The notes beneath the pieces were generated by a model, which saw only the letters and a list, made by a program, of their open reading frames with translations, searched no databases and was not told where the DNA came from. Made by a program: the position numbers and the translations under genes. From Maribacter halichondriae (lineage in GTDB: Bacteria > Bacteroidota > Bacteroidia > Flavobacteriales > Flavobacteriaceae), in contig NZ_CP107030.1 of the NCBI RefSeq assembly GCF_027474825.1, positions 434,001-498,000 of the forward strand: DNA of 64,000 bases. Direction: 5' to 3'. Positions 46,485 to 55,627 of the stretch are shown here, piece by piece (positions within the stretch are counted from its first letter, which is position 1; every line of letters begins with the position of its first letter).

Positions 46485-47694
46485 GAAAGGAAGGGTATAT
46501 ATCATCATCGCCGTCATCACTTTGGCCGTTCTCATGCTCTTGCAATACAGCAAGCCCAAAGAAATCAATTGGTTTCCGTCGTATGTGGCACAGCATAAGA
46601 TTCCGTATGGCACCTTTGTATTGAACGATGTTATGGCTAAGCTGTTCGGGGACCAGATACAACAAGTTCATGTACCGCCTTTTGAGTTTTTAATAGATAA
46701 TATTGAGGCAGAAGGCACGTATTTTTTTGTGAATGAAAGGATAAATTTTGGAGAGAGCGAACTCAACGTCCTACTCGATTGGACTTCGGAAGGAAATACG
46801 TTATTCATCGCATCCGGTGCTTTCGAGGAAAATTTATTGGATACCTTGAATCTGGAAACCTCCTATCTTTTCGCCGGTTTCGGCGATGAGCAAAAGGAAT
46901 ATTATCATTTGGCGCATCCGAAATTGAAAAATGAGGAAGGCTATCCCTTTGAAAAAGATGACTACGCCACTTTTTTCAAAAATATAGACTCTTCGAATAC
47001 CACAATAATCGGCACCGTGGATTATTTCGACGACCAAGGAGAATACCAGATGAAAAATTTCAATGTCATCAAGCAGCCCTTTGGTGAGGGGGAAATAATA
47101 TTATCGACTTTTCCAAAGGCGTTTACCAATTATTTCATCCTTGAAGAAAAAAATAGGGGCTATACTGCGGGCCTACTCTCGTATTTGGATGATTCACAGA
47201 CCATTTATATGGACAATCACTATAAATCTGGGAAGACGTTCTACACCTCGCCCATGTATATTTTCTTGAACACCAAAGAATTTAAATGGGCCTATTACCT
47301 TGCCTTGATAGGCGCATTGTTCTATATCATTTTCGAGGGTAAGCGAAAACAAAGGGCGATTCCGGTGGTGCTTCCCCTTAAAAATCAAACCCTGGCCTTT
47401 ACCCGTACCATTGCAGATATGTATTTTGAAAATGGGGAAACCAAGGCGATTTCAGAACATAAGATAGCCCATTTTTTAGAGTATATACGTTCGCATTTCT
47501 ATATGAGCACCCTAGAATTCAATGAAGAGTTTTATCGCAATCTAGCATCTCGCAGCAATCATTCCTTCGAAGAAATAAAAGAACTTTTCACCCTAATAAA
47601 GCGCATGAAAAAAAGCGAATCTTTTAGTGACGAAGAGCTAAAAAAATTGAATAGAAGTATCGAAAAATTTAAACATAAAGCACATGGAAAATAA
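46477..47694 (+). CDS. DUF4350 domain membrane protein
   Basis: Protein of 405 residues with an N-terminal helix (VYIIIAVITLAVLMLLQYS), a periplasmic domain with a Rossmann-like DUF4350 region (PYGTFVLNDVMAKLFG, WTSEGNTLFIASGAF), a second helix (WAYYLALIGALFYIIFEG near 270) and a helical cytoplasmic tail. The periplasmic domain resembles glutamine-amidotransferase-like folds, but no catalytic Cys is visible. It overlaps moxR by 11 bases. Confidence 0.85.
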   Translation: MGKKGRVYIIIAVITLAVLMLLQYSKPKEINWFPSYVAQHKIPYGTFVLNDVMAKLFGDQIQQVHVPPFEFLIDNIEAEGTYFFVNERINFGESELNVLLDWTSEGNTLFIASGAFEENLLDTLNLETSYLFAGFGDEQKEYYHLAHPKLKNEEGYPFEKDDYATFFKNIDSSNTTIIGTVDYFDDQGEYQMKNFNVIKQPFGEGEIILSTFPKAFTNYFILEEKNRGYTAGLLSYLDDSQTIYMDNHYKSGKTFYTSPMYIFLNTKEFKWAYYLALIGALFYIIFEGKRKQRAIPVVLPLKNQTLAFTRTIADMYFENGETKAISEHKIAHFLEYIRSHFYMSTLEFNEEFYRNLASRSNHSFEEIKELFTLIKRMKKSESFSDEELKKLNRSIEKFKHKAHGK

Positions 47695-48682
47695 CGAAAC
47701 ATCGAATAATGACCTCAACTTTGACAACCGTATTCCGCTGGAAGAGCTTAGAAGTTCAGTAACCAATATCAAGACAGAACTGGCCAAGGTCATTGTTGGA
47801 CAGGAGAACTTTGTAGAACTTTTGATCGTATCGCTTTTGGTCGATGGGCATGTGCTAATAGAAGGTGTGCCGGGCGTTGCCAAAACCATTACGGCAAAGC
47901 TTTTTGCGAAAACCTTAAAGACCGATTTTAGCCGGATTCAGTTTACGCCCGACCTAATGCCCAGCGATATTTTGGGTACTTCGATTTTCAATGTCAAAAC
48001 TTCGGAGTTCGAATTTAAAAAAGGTCCCATTTTTTCGAATGTAATTCTTATCGATGAGATCAATCGTGCACCCGCCAAAACGCAAGCTGCCATGTTCGAA
48101 ACCATGGAGGAACGTCAGGTCACGATGGACGGTACTACCTATAAAATGGATGTTCCCTTTATGGTGTTGGCGACCCAAAACCCTATTGAGCAAGAAGGTA
48201 CGTATGCCCTTCCGGAAGCACAGCTAGATCGTTTTATTTTTAAAATCAAGGTGGATTATCCGAATGTGGATGAAGAAGTACGCATCATTCAAACGCATCA
48301 CGAGCGAAAAGGTTCAAAACCTCAAGAACTCATCAAAGACGTTATTACACCCAAGCAATTGGCCGATTTTAAATCAAAGATCCAAGGGATTGTGGTGGAG
48401 GAAAAAATCATCAAATACATTGCCGATATCATCACCAAGACCCGTAACCATCCCCATTTGTATTTGGGTGGTTCACCAAGGGCATCGATTGCGACCTTAA
48501 ATTCCGCAAAAGCTTTTGCGGCCATCAACGGACGCGATTTCGTAACTCCGGAAGATGTGAAACGGGCATTGGTCCCCGTATTGAACCACCGTGTCATTTT
48601 GACTCCAGAACGTGAAATGGAAGGCATGACCACGGATAGCGTAGTCAACATGATCATGGAATCCGTAGAAATACCAAGATAG
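47684..48682 (+). CDS. MoxR-family AAA+ ATPase
   Basis: Chaperone-type ATPase of 332 residues. Walker A is GVPGVAKT, Walker B LIDEINRAPAKTQAAMFETM, sensor-1 ATQNPIEQEGTY with ALPEAQLDRF after it, and sensor-2 GGSPRAS. MoxR proteins act with VWA or DUF58 partners to activate metal enzymes or envelope complexes. Its DUF58 partner follows after four bases. Confidence 0.96.
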   Translation: MENNETSNNDLNFDNRIPLEELRSSVTNIKTELAKVIVGQENFVELLIVSLLVDGHVLIEGVPGVAKTITAKLFAKTLKTDFSRIQFTPDLMPSDILGTSIFNVKTSEFEFKKGPIFSNVILIDEINRAPAKTQAAMFETMEERQVTMDGTTYKMDVPFMVLATQNPIEQEGTYALPEAQLDRFIFKIKVDYPNVDEEVRIIQTHHERKGSKPQELIKDVITPKQLADFKSKIQGIVVEEKIIKYIADIITKTRNHPHLYLGGSPRASIATLNSAKAFAAINGRDFVTPEDVKRALVPVLNHRVILTPEREMEGMTTDSVVNMIMESVEIPR

Positions 48683-48686
48683 TCGA

Positions 48687-50015
48687 ATGCAGTTTTTAAA
48701 GTCGTTCTACATACACAATACTTTTTTCAGGTATATCGCCATTTTGGCGGCCTGTTTTATCCTATCCTACTGGATGCCTTGGCTCTACCCTATCTCGTGG
48801 GTTTTGACCCTGATTTTAGTGGGACTATTTTTATTTGATGTCTATCTACTCTACACTTCAAAAGGTATCGAGGCAACACGCACATTGCCACAGAAACTCT
48901 CAAATAGTGATTTTAATCCAGTATCGATTGAGTTCAAGTCCAACTATCCTTTTCGAAGTTTTATTTCGTTGATCGATGAACTTCCGGTTCAATTTCAAAA
49001 ACGTGATTTCGAACACAAAACTAGCCTCATAAAAGGTGAAAAGCGGAGTTTTGAATATACGGTACGGCCTGTCGACCGAGGTGAATATGTCTTCGGAAAC
49101 ATGAACATCTATGTTTCTTCGCCTTTGAAAATTATAAAACGCCGGTATGTTTTTCAAAAAGACCAAATGGTGCCTGTGTACCCCAGTATCATTCAGATGC
49201 AGCAATATGATTTTTTAGCCATCAGCAATAAATTGACACTTTTCGGATTAAAGAAAATAAGGCGCATCGGGCATACCCAAGAATTTGAACAAATAAAGGA
49301 ATATGTATCCGGCGACGATATCAGGACTATAAACTGGAAGGCGACCGCAAAGCGAAACCAACTCATGGTCAACCAGTTTCAAGATGAAAAATCGCAACCC
49401 ATCTACTCCATTATCGATACCGGTAGGGTCATGAAAATGCCTTTCAACGAACTCAAACTGTTGGACTATGCCATAAATTCTACCTTGGCATTCTCGAATG
49501 TTGCCTTAAAACGAAACGATAAAACAGGTATGGTCGCCTTTTCGAAAAATATCGAGACCCACTTACCCGCCGTACAAAAATTGACGCACCTTAATGCCAT
49601 TTTGGAAAAACTCTACAATATCAACACCGAGTTTACCGATTCGGATTTCGGATTGCTCTATGCCCATATCAAACGAAAAATAAATCATCGAAGCCTTCTA
49701 CTGCTTTATACAAACTTTGAACATATCTCTTCTTTAAAACGTCAGCTTCCTTTTTTATTGGCGATTGCCAAAAAACATGTTCTGGTCGTTATCTTTTTCG
49801 AGAACACTGAATTGGAAGAGCTCATCGCCCTTGACGCCGAAGACCTACAATCGATGTATCATAAAACCGTTGCGGAAAAATTTTCCCTCGAAAAAAGATT
49901 GATGCAAAAAGAATTACAACAATATGGCATTCAAACTATTTTGACCAAACCGGAAAATTTGACCATCAACACAATCAACAAATATTTGGAAATAAAGGCA
50001 AGGGGACTGCTATAA
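48687..50015 (+). CDS. DUF58 (VWA-like) domain protein
   Basis: Protein of 442 residues with two N-terminal helices (YIAILAACFILSYWMPWLYP and ISWVLTLILVGLFLFDVYLLY), a beta domain, then the DUF58 core EYVSGDDIRTINWKATAKRN and a von Willebrand A-like fold with a degenerate MIDAS (IIDTGRVM in place of DxSxS). It is the usual partner of MoxR and closes this cluster. Confidence 0.93.
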   Translation: MQFLKSFYIHNTFFRYIAILAACFILSYWMPWLYPISWVLTLILVGLFLFDVYLLYTSKGIEATRTLPQKLSNSDFNPVSIEFKSNYPFRSFISLIDELPVQFQKRDFEHKTSLIKGEKRSFEYTVRPVDRGEYVFGNMNIYVSSPLKIIKRRYVFQKDQMVPVYPSIIQMQQYDFLAISNKLTLFGLKKIRRIGHTQEFEQIKEYVSGDDIRTINWKATAKRNQLMVNQFQDEKSQPIYSIIDTGRVMKMPFNELKLLDYAINSTLAFSNVALKRNDKTGMVAFSKNIETHLPAVQKLTHLNAILEKLYNINTEFTDSDFGLLYAHIKRKINHRSLLLLYTNFEHISSLKRQLPFLLAIAKKHVLVVIFFENTELEELIALDAEDLQSMYHKTVAEKFSLEKRLMQKELQQYGIQTILTKPENLTINTINKYLEIKARGLL

Positions 50016-50127
50016 TCAAGCAGGCTCTTAGATTATTCTCGTAATATGGCCTGCACCTGAAGGTTGGAAACCACGTCATGCGATCCATTTTCAAGCGCAT
50101 CGAACGGTAATGCATACTGCATTTGAA

Positions 50128-50496
50128 TTACATATGACGAAGTGTTCTTAAGATTCGTGTTGTAACGCCTACGACTTTTTTTAATAGTAGATCCAATGCC
50201 ACGCCTGAAACGATTCCTCCCACAGCCGTAAAAAGCACATCGCCATTGTCCCAAACTCCATAATCGGATTGGTCGTAGGCTTCTTTGGCCAAACCTGCGA
50301 CAAGGCTACTACCAACGGCACCAACCCACGTCCATGTTCTATCTCCTTTGAAAATTTTATGGGCAGCATACCCTCCAACACCTCCAATGACGGCCCCTGC
50401 GGCCAAATGTTTCGCTTTATCAGGACCCCATTCAATCTGCGCTCGGACATTTCCCAAAAAGGAGCATAGCACAAAAAATAAGATATATCTTTTCAT
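50128..50496 (-). CDS. Small exported protein with glycine-rich helices (YfiM/DUF2279-like)
   Basis: Protein of 122 residues with a signal peptide (ending GNVRAQ) and the conserved PDKAKHLAAGAVIGGVGGYAAH segment, then GAVGSSLVAGLAKEAYDQ and DVLFTAVGGIVSGVALDLL. This resembles YfiM-type envelope proteins. As written it ends after TRILRTLRHM. If one base is missing in the T run 50176-50182, the frame continues as LLLKKSRRRYNTNLKN and ends at 50033, which reads more like a natural tail; I consider that possible but unproven. Confidence 0.7.
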   Translation of the reverse strand: MKRYILFFVLCSFLGNVRAQIEWGPDKAKHLAAGAVIGGVGGYAAHKIFKGDRTWTWVGAVGSSLVAGLAKEAYDQSDYGVWDNGDVLFTAVGGIVSGVALDLLLKKVVGVTTRILRTLRHM

Positions 50497-50629
50497 TTTA
50501 TTGGTTGCTAACCCATTCTAGGTCAATTGAAAACCGACTCCAAACTCCCTCTAATATAAACATACATTAGTGGTTTCAGTTATCAATTTACCCAATTATC
50601 GACAAGAGGTAAATCATACCTTTCACAAA

Positions 50630-50650
50630 GGGAAGATTTCCTATCTTCCC
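50630..50650. promoter_or_regulatory. Inverted repeat upstream of ggt
   Basis: GGGAAGAT and ATCTTCCC are perfect eight-base arms with a five-base centre, 38 bases before the ggt ATG. It may be an operator or a 5' untranslated hairpin. Confidence 0.35.
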
Positions 50651-50688
50651 CAAGAAATTTTTTCACTGAGCTAATCGACCAACAAACT

Positions 50689-52380
50689 ATGACCGCATAC
50701 AAAAAGATATTCCTACTTGTAGCATTTCTATTTTCAACAACTTGGGCACAGATAAATGCCCAGACCTATGCCAAAAATGGCATGGTGGTGTCCTCCGATA
50801 AAACTTCTTCGGAGGTCGGGGTTTCTATTTTGAAAAAAGGAGGCAACGCGGTTGATGCGGCAATCGCGACGGCATTTTCTTTAGCGGTAACGCACCCGGC
50901 AGCGGGAAATATCGGAGGTGGAGGATTCATAGTGTTCATGAACGCCAAAGGCAAGGTCACCACTATCGATTTTCGTGAGAAAGCACCTTTGGCGGCCGGC
51001 CCCAATATGTATCTCGATGAAAACGGAAACCTCATAGCGGATATCAATCACATGACGGCAAAGGCCATTGGAGTTCCGGGGACCGTGGCGGGACTCTATC
51101 TTGCACATCAAAAGTATGGTCAACTTCCTTGGGCCGAGTTGGTACAACCAGCGATAGATCAGGCCCAAAATGGATTTGTCTTCAATTGGTCGCTGAACGG
51201 AGCAGCCGAATATTTCTCTTCCGAGGAAAATGAAAGTGAATTCATGAAAAACTATTTCAAGAACCAAACGGGAGAAATTCCTGAACCCGGGGATCTTTGG
51301 CACCAACCCGAATTGGCATGTACCCTGATCTTGATCCGCGACAAAGGCCATGACGGATTTTATAAAGGAGAGACTGCCAATAAGATTACAGCTTGGATGA
51401 AGCAAAATGGTGGCATCATCACAAAAAAAGATCTCAAAAAATATGCGGCCGTTGAACGTAATCCGATACAAGGAAGCTATAAAGGGTATGATGTTTATTC
51501 CATGCCCCCGCCAAGTTCGGGCGGAGTAGCGCTGATAGAAATGATGAACCTGATGGAATTGGCCGACTTCAAAACCATGGAGTTCAATTCCGCGTCACAT
51601 TTGCATTTGGTGGCCGAGGCCATGCGTAGGGCCTTTGCAGACCGGGCAGAACACTTGGGTGACCCCGATTTTAATCCTGATATACCTGTTGATAAATTGA
51701 CCTCTAAAGATTTTGCGAAAAAACGTTTCGCTGAAATCGACATAAACCGTGCTTCCGTGAGTGATTCAACAAGATTCGGACAGTTATACGACGGGGAAAG
51801 CACGACACATTTGTCTACCATAGACAAAGATGGAAATGCCGTATCCCTAACTTATACCTTGGAATATAGCTACGGCTCCCAAATGGGTTCCTCAGAGCTT
51901 GGGTTTATCTTCAATAATGAAATGGGCGATTTTAACCCCCAACCAGGCGTGACCAAAAGCAACGGACAAATAGGAACCAATGCAAATTTGGTCGCCCCCG
52001 AAAAAAGAATGCTCTCCAGTATGACCCCGACCATCGTCGGAAAAAACGGAAAACCTTATCTGGTCATCGGGAGTCCGGGTGGACGCACCATTATCAATAC
52101 CGTTTTTCAGACCGTGTTCAACGTACTCGAATTCGATATGCGGATAGACAAGGCCATCGAAGCTCTGAAAATTCACCATCAATGGTTGCCCGATCAGATT
52201 ATCTATGAGAAAAACCTTTTGTCTCCAGATACCAGAAAGATTCTTGAGGGCATGGGGCACACCCTAAGAGAACGGACCAACATGGGCGCCCTTATGGGAA
52301 TTACCTATGATTCCGAGAAAAAGGTATTTACGGGTGCTTCCGATTCTTCGCAGCCTGACAGCGGCGCGGTCGGCTTTTAG
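50689..52380 (+). CDS. ggt: Gamma-glutamyltransferase
   Basis: Periplasmic Ntn-hydrolase (EC 2.3.2.2, also 3.4.19.13) that cleaves gamma-glutamyl bonds of glutathione and related compounds. The 563-residue precursor has a signal peptide (to about residue 24) and matures by self-cleavage before Thr372 in GESTTHLS. NIGGGGFIVFMN, IDFREKAP, PPPSSGGVALIEMMN and GSPGGRTI are all family motifs. The stand-alone gene follows a palindromic upstream site. Confidence 0.95.
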   Translation: MTAYKKIFLLVAFLFSTTWAQINAQTYAKNGMVVSSDKTSSEVGVSILKKGGNAVDAAIATAFSLAVTHPAAGNIGGGGFIVFMNAKGKVTTIDFREKAPLAAGPNMYLDENGNLIADINHMTAKAIGVPGTVAGLYLAHQKYGQLPWAELVQPAIDQAQNGFVFNWSLNGAAEYFSSEENESEFMKNYFKNQTGEIPEPGDLWHQPELACTLILIRDKGHDGFYKGETANKITAWMKQNGGIITKKDLKKYAAVERNPIQGSYKGYDVYSMPPPSSGGVALIEMMNLMELADFKTMEFNSASHLHLVAEAMRRAFADRAEHLGDPDFNPDIPVDKLTSKDFAKKRFAEIDINRASVSDSTRFGQLYDGESTTHLSTIDKDGNAVSLTYTLEYSYGSQMGSSELGFIFNNEMGDFNPQPGVTKSNGQIGTNANLVAPEKRMLSSMTPTIVGKNGKPYLVIGSPGGRTIINTVFQTVFNVLEFDMRIDKAIEALKIHHQWLPDQIIYEKNLLSPDTRKILEGMGHTLRERTNMGALMGITYDSEKKVFTGASDSSQPDSGAVGF

Positions 52381-52513
52381 TGGCATGCTAACATAAAAAA
52401 TAGAACGACAAAATTGGCCCAAGGGCACTCTCGTTCTTAAAATAAAATCCTAAATTGTAGACTTACTTTTTATGAAACCCTAAAACGGAATGAAACACTA
52501 TAAAACCAAAATC

Positions 52514-53533
52514 ATGAAAAATAATTTATTTACGGTCGCAATTGTATTCTTTGGAGCGGTTACGGCATTGGCAAATCAAAAAATCACATCATCTGAGACG
52601 GAAAATTCTTTCTTAGGAACGTGGACCATGGATATCGCAGGGGATGAAAAAGGTGTAGGCTGGCTACATGTTCATGAAGACAAAGGATATTTGGATGCCG
52701 AAATGTTATGGATCGGTGGCAGTGTGCTACCCGTAGGTCACGTGTATATGGTCGATGACGATACCATGGTGGTAACCCGTACGTATGGGTACAAGAGAAG
52801 TGGCGAACGTACACATGTTATGACCCACGTGGTCCGCATCGAAAAGGATGGTAATGATGGTATCAAAGGCGTCATGACCGGACCTGCATGGGGCGGATCC
52901 GGTGAGACCACTCAAACCTTTACCGGAAAGAGAATGCCCCCAATGCCGGCAAAACCAGATTTGAGCCAAGTAAAATACGGCAAACCCATCAAACTATTTA
53001 ATGGAAAGAACTTGGACGGATGGGGTATCATCGACCCCGAACATAAAAATGGATTTAAGGTCATTGATGGAGAATTGGTAAACGATCCTGTTCAACCGAA
53101 AGAGGGCGAGCACCATCATTACGGTAATCTTCGCACGGAGCAAGAATTCGAGGATTTCAATTTGAAACTGGAAGTAAACGTGCCCGAAGGAAACAATAGC
53201 GGTGTATATCTTCGCGGACTTTACGAAATTCAGGTGGTCGATTCGTATGGTAAGGAATTGGATTCGCATAACATGGGTGGTCTATACAGCAGGGTTACCC
53301 CTACCGAAGCAGCCGAAAAACCGGCGGGCGAATGGCAGACCTTCGATATTACCCTCGTAGACCGCCACGTAACCGTCATCTTTAATGGAAAAAAAATCAT
53401 TGACAACCAACCGGCACTTGGCCCGACTGGTGGAGCCATTAGCTCCGATGTAACCGCCCCCGGGCCGATATATCTTCAGGGTGATCATGGTAACGTAACG
53501 TATCGTAACGTCGTTTTGACTCCCGTACTCTAA
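52514..53533 (+). CDS. Secreted DUF1080 (3-keto-disaccharide hydrolase-type) protein with extra N-terminal beta domain
   Basis: Protein of 339 residues from the ATG at 52514 (signal MKNNLFTVAIVFFGAVTALA); an ATG at 52490 would add eight residues. Residues about 25-150 form an extra beta domain (FLGTWTMDIAGDEKGVGWLHV). The second part is the concanavalin-like DUF1080 fold: FNGKNLDGWGIID, TEQEFEDFNLKLEVNVPEGN, SGVYLRGLYEIQVVDS, YSRVTPTEAAEKPAGEWQTF. Some family members hydrolyse 3-keto-glycosides; here this is inference. Confidence 0.87.
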   Translation: MKNNLFTVAIVFFGAVTALANQKITSSETENSFLGTWTMDIAGDEKGVGWLHVHEDKGYLDAEMLWIGGSVLPVGHVYMVDDDTMVVTRTYGYKRSGERTHVMTHVVRIEKDGNDGIKGVMTGPAWGGSGETTQTFTGKRMPPMPAKPDLSQVKYGKPIKLFNGKNLDGWGIIDPEHKNGFKVIDGELVNDPVQPKEGEHHHYGNLRTEQEFEDFNLKLEVNVPEGNNSGVYLRGLYEIQVVDSYGKELDSHNMGGLYSRVTPTEAAEKPAGEWQTFDITLVDRHVTVIFNGKKIIDNQPALGPTGGAISSDVTAPGPIYLQGDHGNVTYRNVVLTPVL

Positions 53534-53555
53534 TAGTCTTAGAGATAACTATTAA

Positions 53556-53588
53556 AACAAAAACCCTAGAAAACTAGGGTTTTTGTTT
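53556..53588 (+). terminator. Rho-independent terminator after the DUF1080 gene
   Basis: ACAAAAACCCTAG pairs perfectly with CTAGGGTTTTTGT around AAAA, giving a U-rich end on the plus strand. Confidence 0.85.
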
Positions 53589-53711
53589 GTTCATATCTCA
53601 ACGTTAGAGCTTTATAGACGAATTAGCTTTTTTTTATGAAACGACCTCAAAGTATTCGTTTAAATTCGAAATCTAATACAACAGAAGAAAATAGGTTCTA
53701 ACACACTAACC

Positions 53712-54583
53712 ATGAACTATATAAAATGTATTATTTATTTTCTGCTTTTGGTACCGTTACTAGGTTTTTCGCAAAATGAAATAGCGGAAACATCAAAAGC
53801 CGAATCGAGAAAAAATAGACCGACCTATCGGGGCATTTCATTAGGTGGACTTGGTATTGGCAGTTTTAGGGATTTTGCTACCTCCCCCTGATTTATTCAG
53901 GAATCGCTATTTCTTCATCCCGTTTTAAAATAAGTATGGATAAAGAAAGGGAAACCGAAAGAGGCAGTGCGCTCTCGATTGGTTTTTTCGGTAATAATTT
54001 CAATGACCACTTCAGCCAAAGTATCGTAATTTCCCCATCATTATACTATTCCGAGCTGTACAAGTTGAAGAAGATAAGCTCAGAGAAATTCAATATAAAG
54101 GCAGGGGGCATGATCAATTTGACCGCAAACGTTAGGATCAATCCCGACCTGAATAACAATGCTGTTGGCTATGAACTCATACCCACACTTTTCGGAAGTG
54201 CTAAAGGCACACTCGATGTAAGCCGAAAAGTAGATAAAGATAAAAAGTTCTTGTTTTTCAGGTATCGGGCGCTAAAAAGAACGAAAAAGCTGGCGTTACG
54301 GCTCAATGTCGGTCTTATTAATTCCTCGTATCGAAATGGCTACGTTTATTCGGGACAATCATTCTTACTTAACGACTCCAGACTCTTTGATGGATATGAG
54401 TTCAAGGTATTTTCCGGATTTAGGATGAGCAGCTCTTTGGATTACACCCTACATTCCAGAAAAAATAAAAATGCCGTTCAAATATCGTATGTATGGGATG
54501 CGTACAAGACCGGCGGAAATCTCGACAAATTCGAAATGGCACAACATGCGTTGCGATTCACGCTATTATTTAATACCAAATAA
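53712..54583 (+). CDS. Secreted protein of unknown function, probable outer-membrane barrel, frameshifted as written
   Basis: Protein of about 290 residues after repair. Signal peptide MNYIKCIIYFLLLVPLLGFS, then PTYRGISLGGLGIGSF and alternating amphipathic strands (IVISPSLYYSELYKLKK, INLTANVRINPD, ALRLNVGLINSSYRNGYVY, NAVQISYVWDAYK, ALRFTLLFNTK), as in a membrane barrel. The frame breaks at the C run 53884-53888; one added C gives FATSPLIYSGIAISSRFKIS. The TAA stop is one base before the S41 peptidase ATG, so the two are co-transcribed. No named family recognised. Confidence 0.68.
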
Positions 54584-54584
54584 T

Positions 54585-55589
54585 ATGATGATGAAAAAAC
54601 ATATCATACTGGCAGTTCTACCAATCCTTATTTCATGCGAAAAAGTACTGTTTGAAGAAGACCTGGCCACGACGGACCCCAAGGCAAATTTTGAATATCT
54701 CTGGAATGAATGCAACGAAAAATATTCATACTTCGAGGTAAAGCAAATTGATTGGGATGCGGTAAAAACCGAATACGAGGCAAAACTATTCGAAGGAATG
54801 ACCCAAGATTCCCTATTCAATGTCTTAGGAGGCATGTTGACAGAGTTGCGTGATGACCATGTAAATCTCATATCGAATTTCAATGTTTCCTTTTTTGGGG
54901 TTGAATTTCTCGGACAGGATAATTTCTATGGCCGCCTTATAGAAGAAAATTACCTGAACCGTGATTATTATATTTCCGGACCTTTTGGTCACAATTTTAT
55001 CTCCAACGACGAAATCGGCTATGTTCGGTTTGCATCCTTTCCCGGTACGGTAGATGATACCAACCTCGATTTTGTTTTGGACCGCTATAAGGACACCAAG
55101 GGACTCATTTTAGATTTAAGGGAAAACGGTGGCGGAGCCGTATCGGATATCTTTAAAATACTCAGCCGCTTTGTAGAGGAAAAGACATTGACGAACTATT
55201 CGCGGATTAAAAACGGTCCCGGGCGCAATGATTTTTCAGAAGCCGAGCCCGTATACGTTTCCCCTCACAATGGAATCAGATACACCAACAAGGTTATCAT
55301 GTTGGTCGATAGAGGCACCTATAGCGCTGGCTCTTTTACCGCATTGGCTACAAAAGCCCTGCCCAACATCATTTTGATGGGCGATACGACGGGTGGCGGA
55401 CTCGGCCTACCCAACGGCGGCCAATTGCCCAATGGGTGGACCTATCGTTTTTCAATCACTCAAGCCTTGACTTTGGACAAAAGTGCTGAATTTGAAAATG
55501 GAGTGCCTCCCGACATTCGAGTACTTTTCGATTGGAACGACTTGACCAAAGACGAGGTTTTGGAACGGGCTATTCTTGAGTTGCAATAA
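54585..55589 (+). CDS. S41-family (C-terminal processing-like) peptidase lipoprotein
   Basis: Lipoprotein of 334 residues (three consecutive ATG codons at the start, then KKHIILAVLPILISC). The tail-specific protease fold is shown by YLWNECNEKYSYFEVKQIDW, GLILDLRENGGGAVSD and the Ser motif DRGTYSAGSFTALATKAL. No PDZ domain is evident between the N-terminal helices and the core. It is anchored in the envelope and probably cleaves or binds C-termini; the upstream barrel gene is translationally close. Confidence 0.88.
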   Translation: MMMKKHIILAVLPILISCEKVLFEEDLATTDPKANFEYLWNECNEKYSYFEVKQIDWDAVKTEYEAKLFEGMTQDSLFNVLGGMLTELRDDHVNLISNFNVSFFGVEFLGQDNFYGRLIEENYLNRDYYISGPFGHNFISNDEIGYVRFASFPGTVDDTNLDFVLDRYKDTKGLILDLRENGGGAVSDIFKILSRFVEEKTLTNYSRIKNGPGRNDFSEAEPVYVSPHNGIRYTNKVIMLVDRGTYSAGSFTALATKALPNIILMGDTTGGGLGLPNGGQLPNGWTYRFSITQALTLDKSAEFENGVPPDIRVLFDWNDLTKDEVLERAILELQ

Positions 55590-55627
55590 ACCTACATGAA
55601 ACACATCGGTTTTTATATCTTTAGGGC

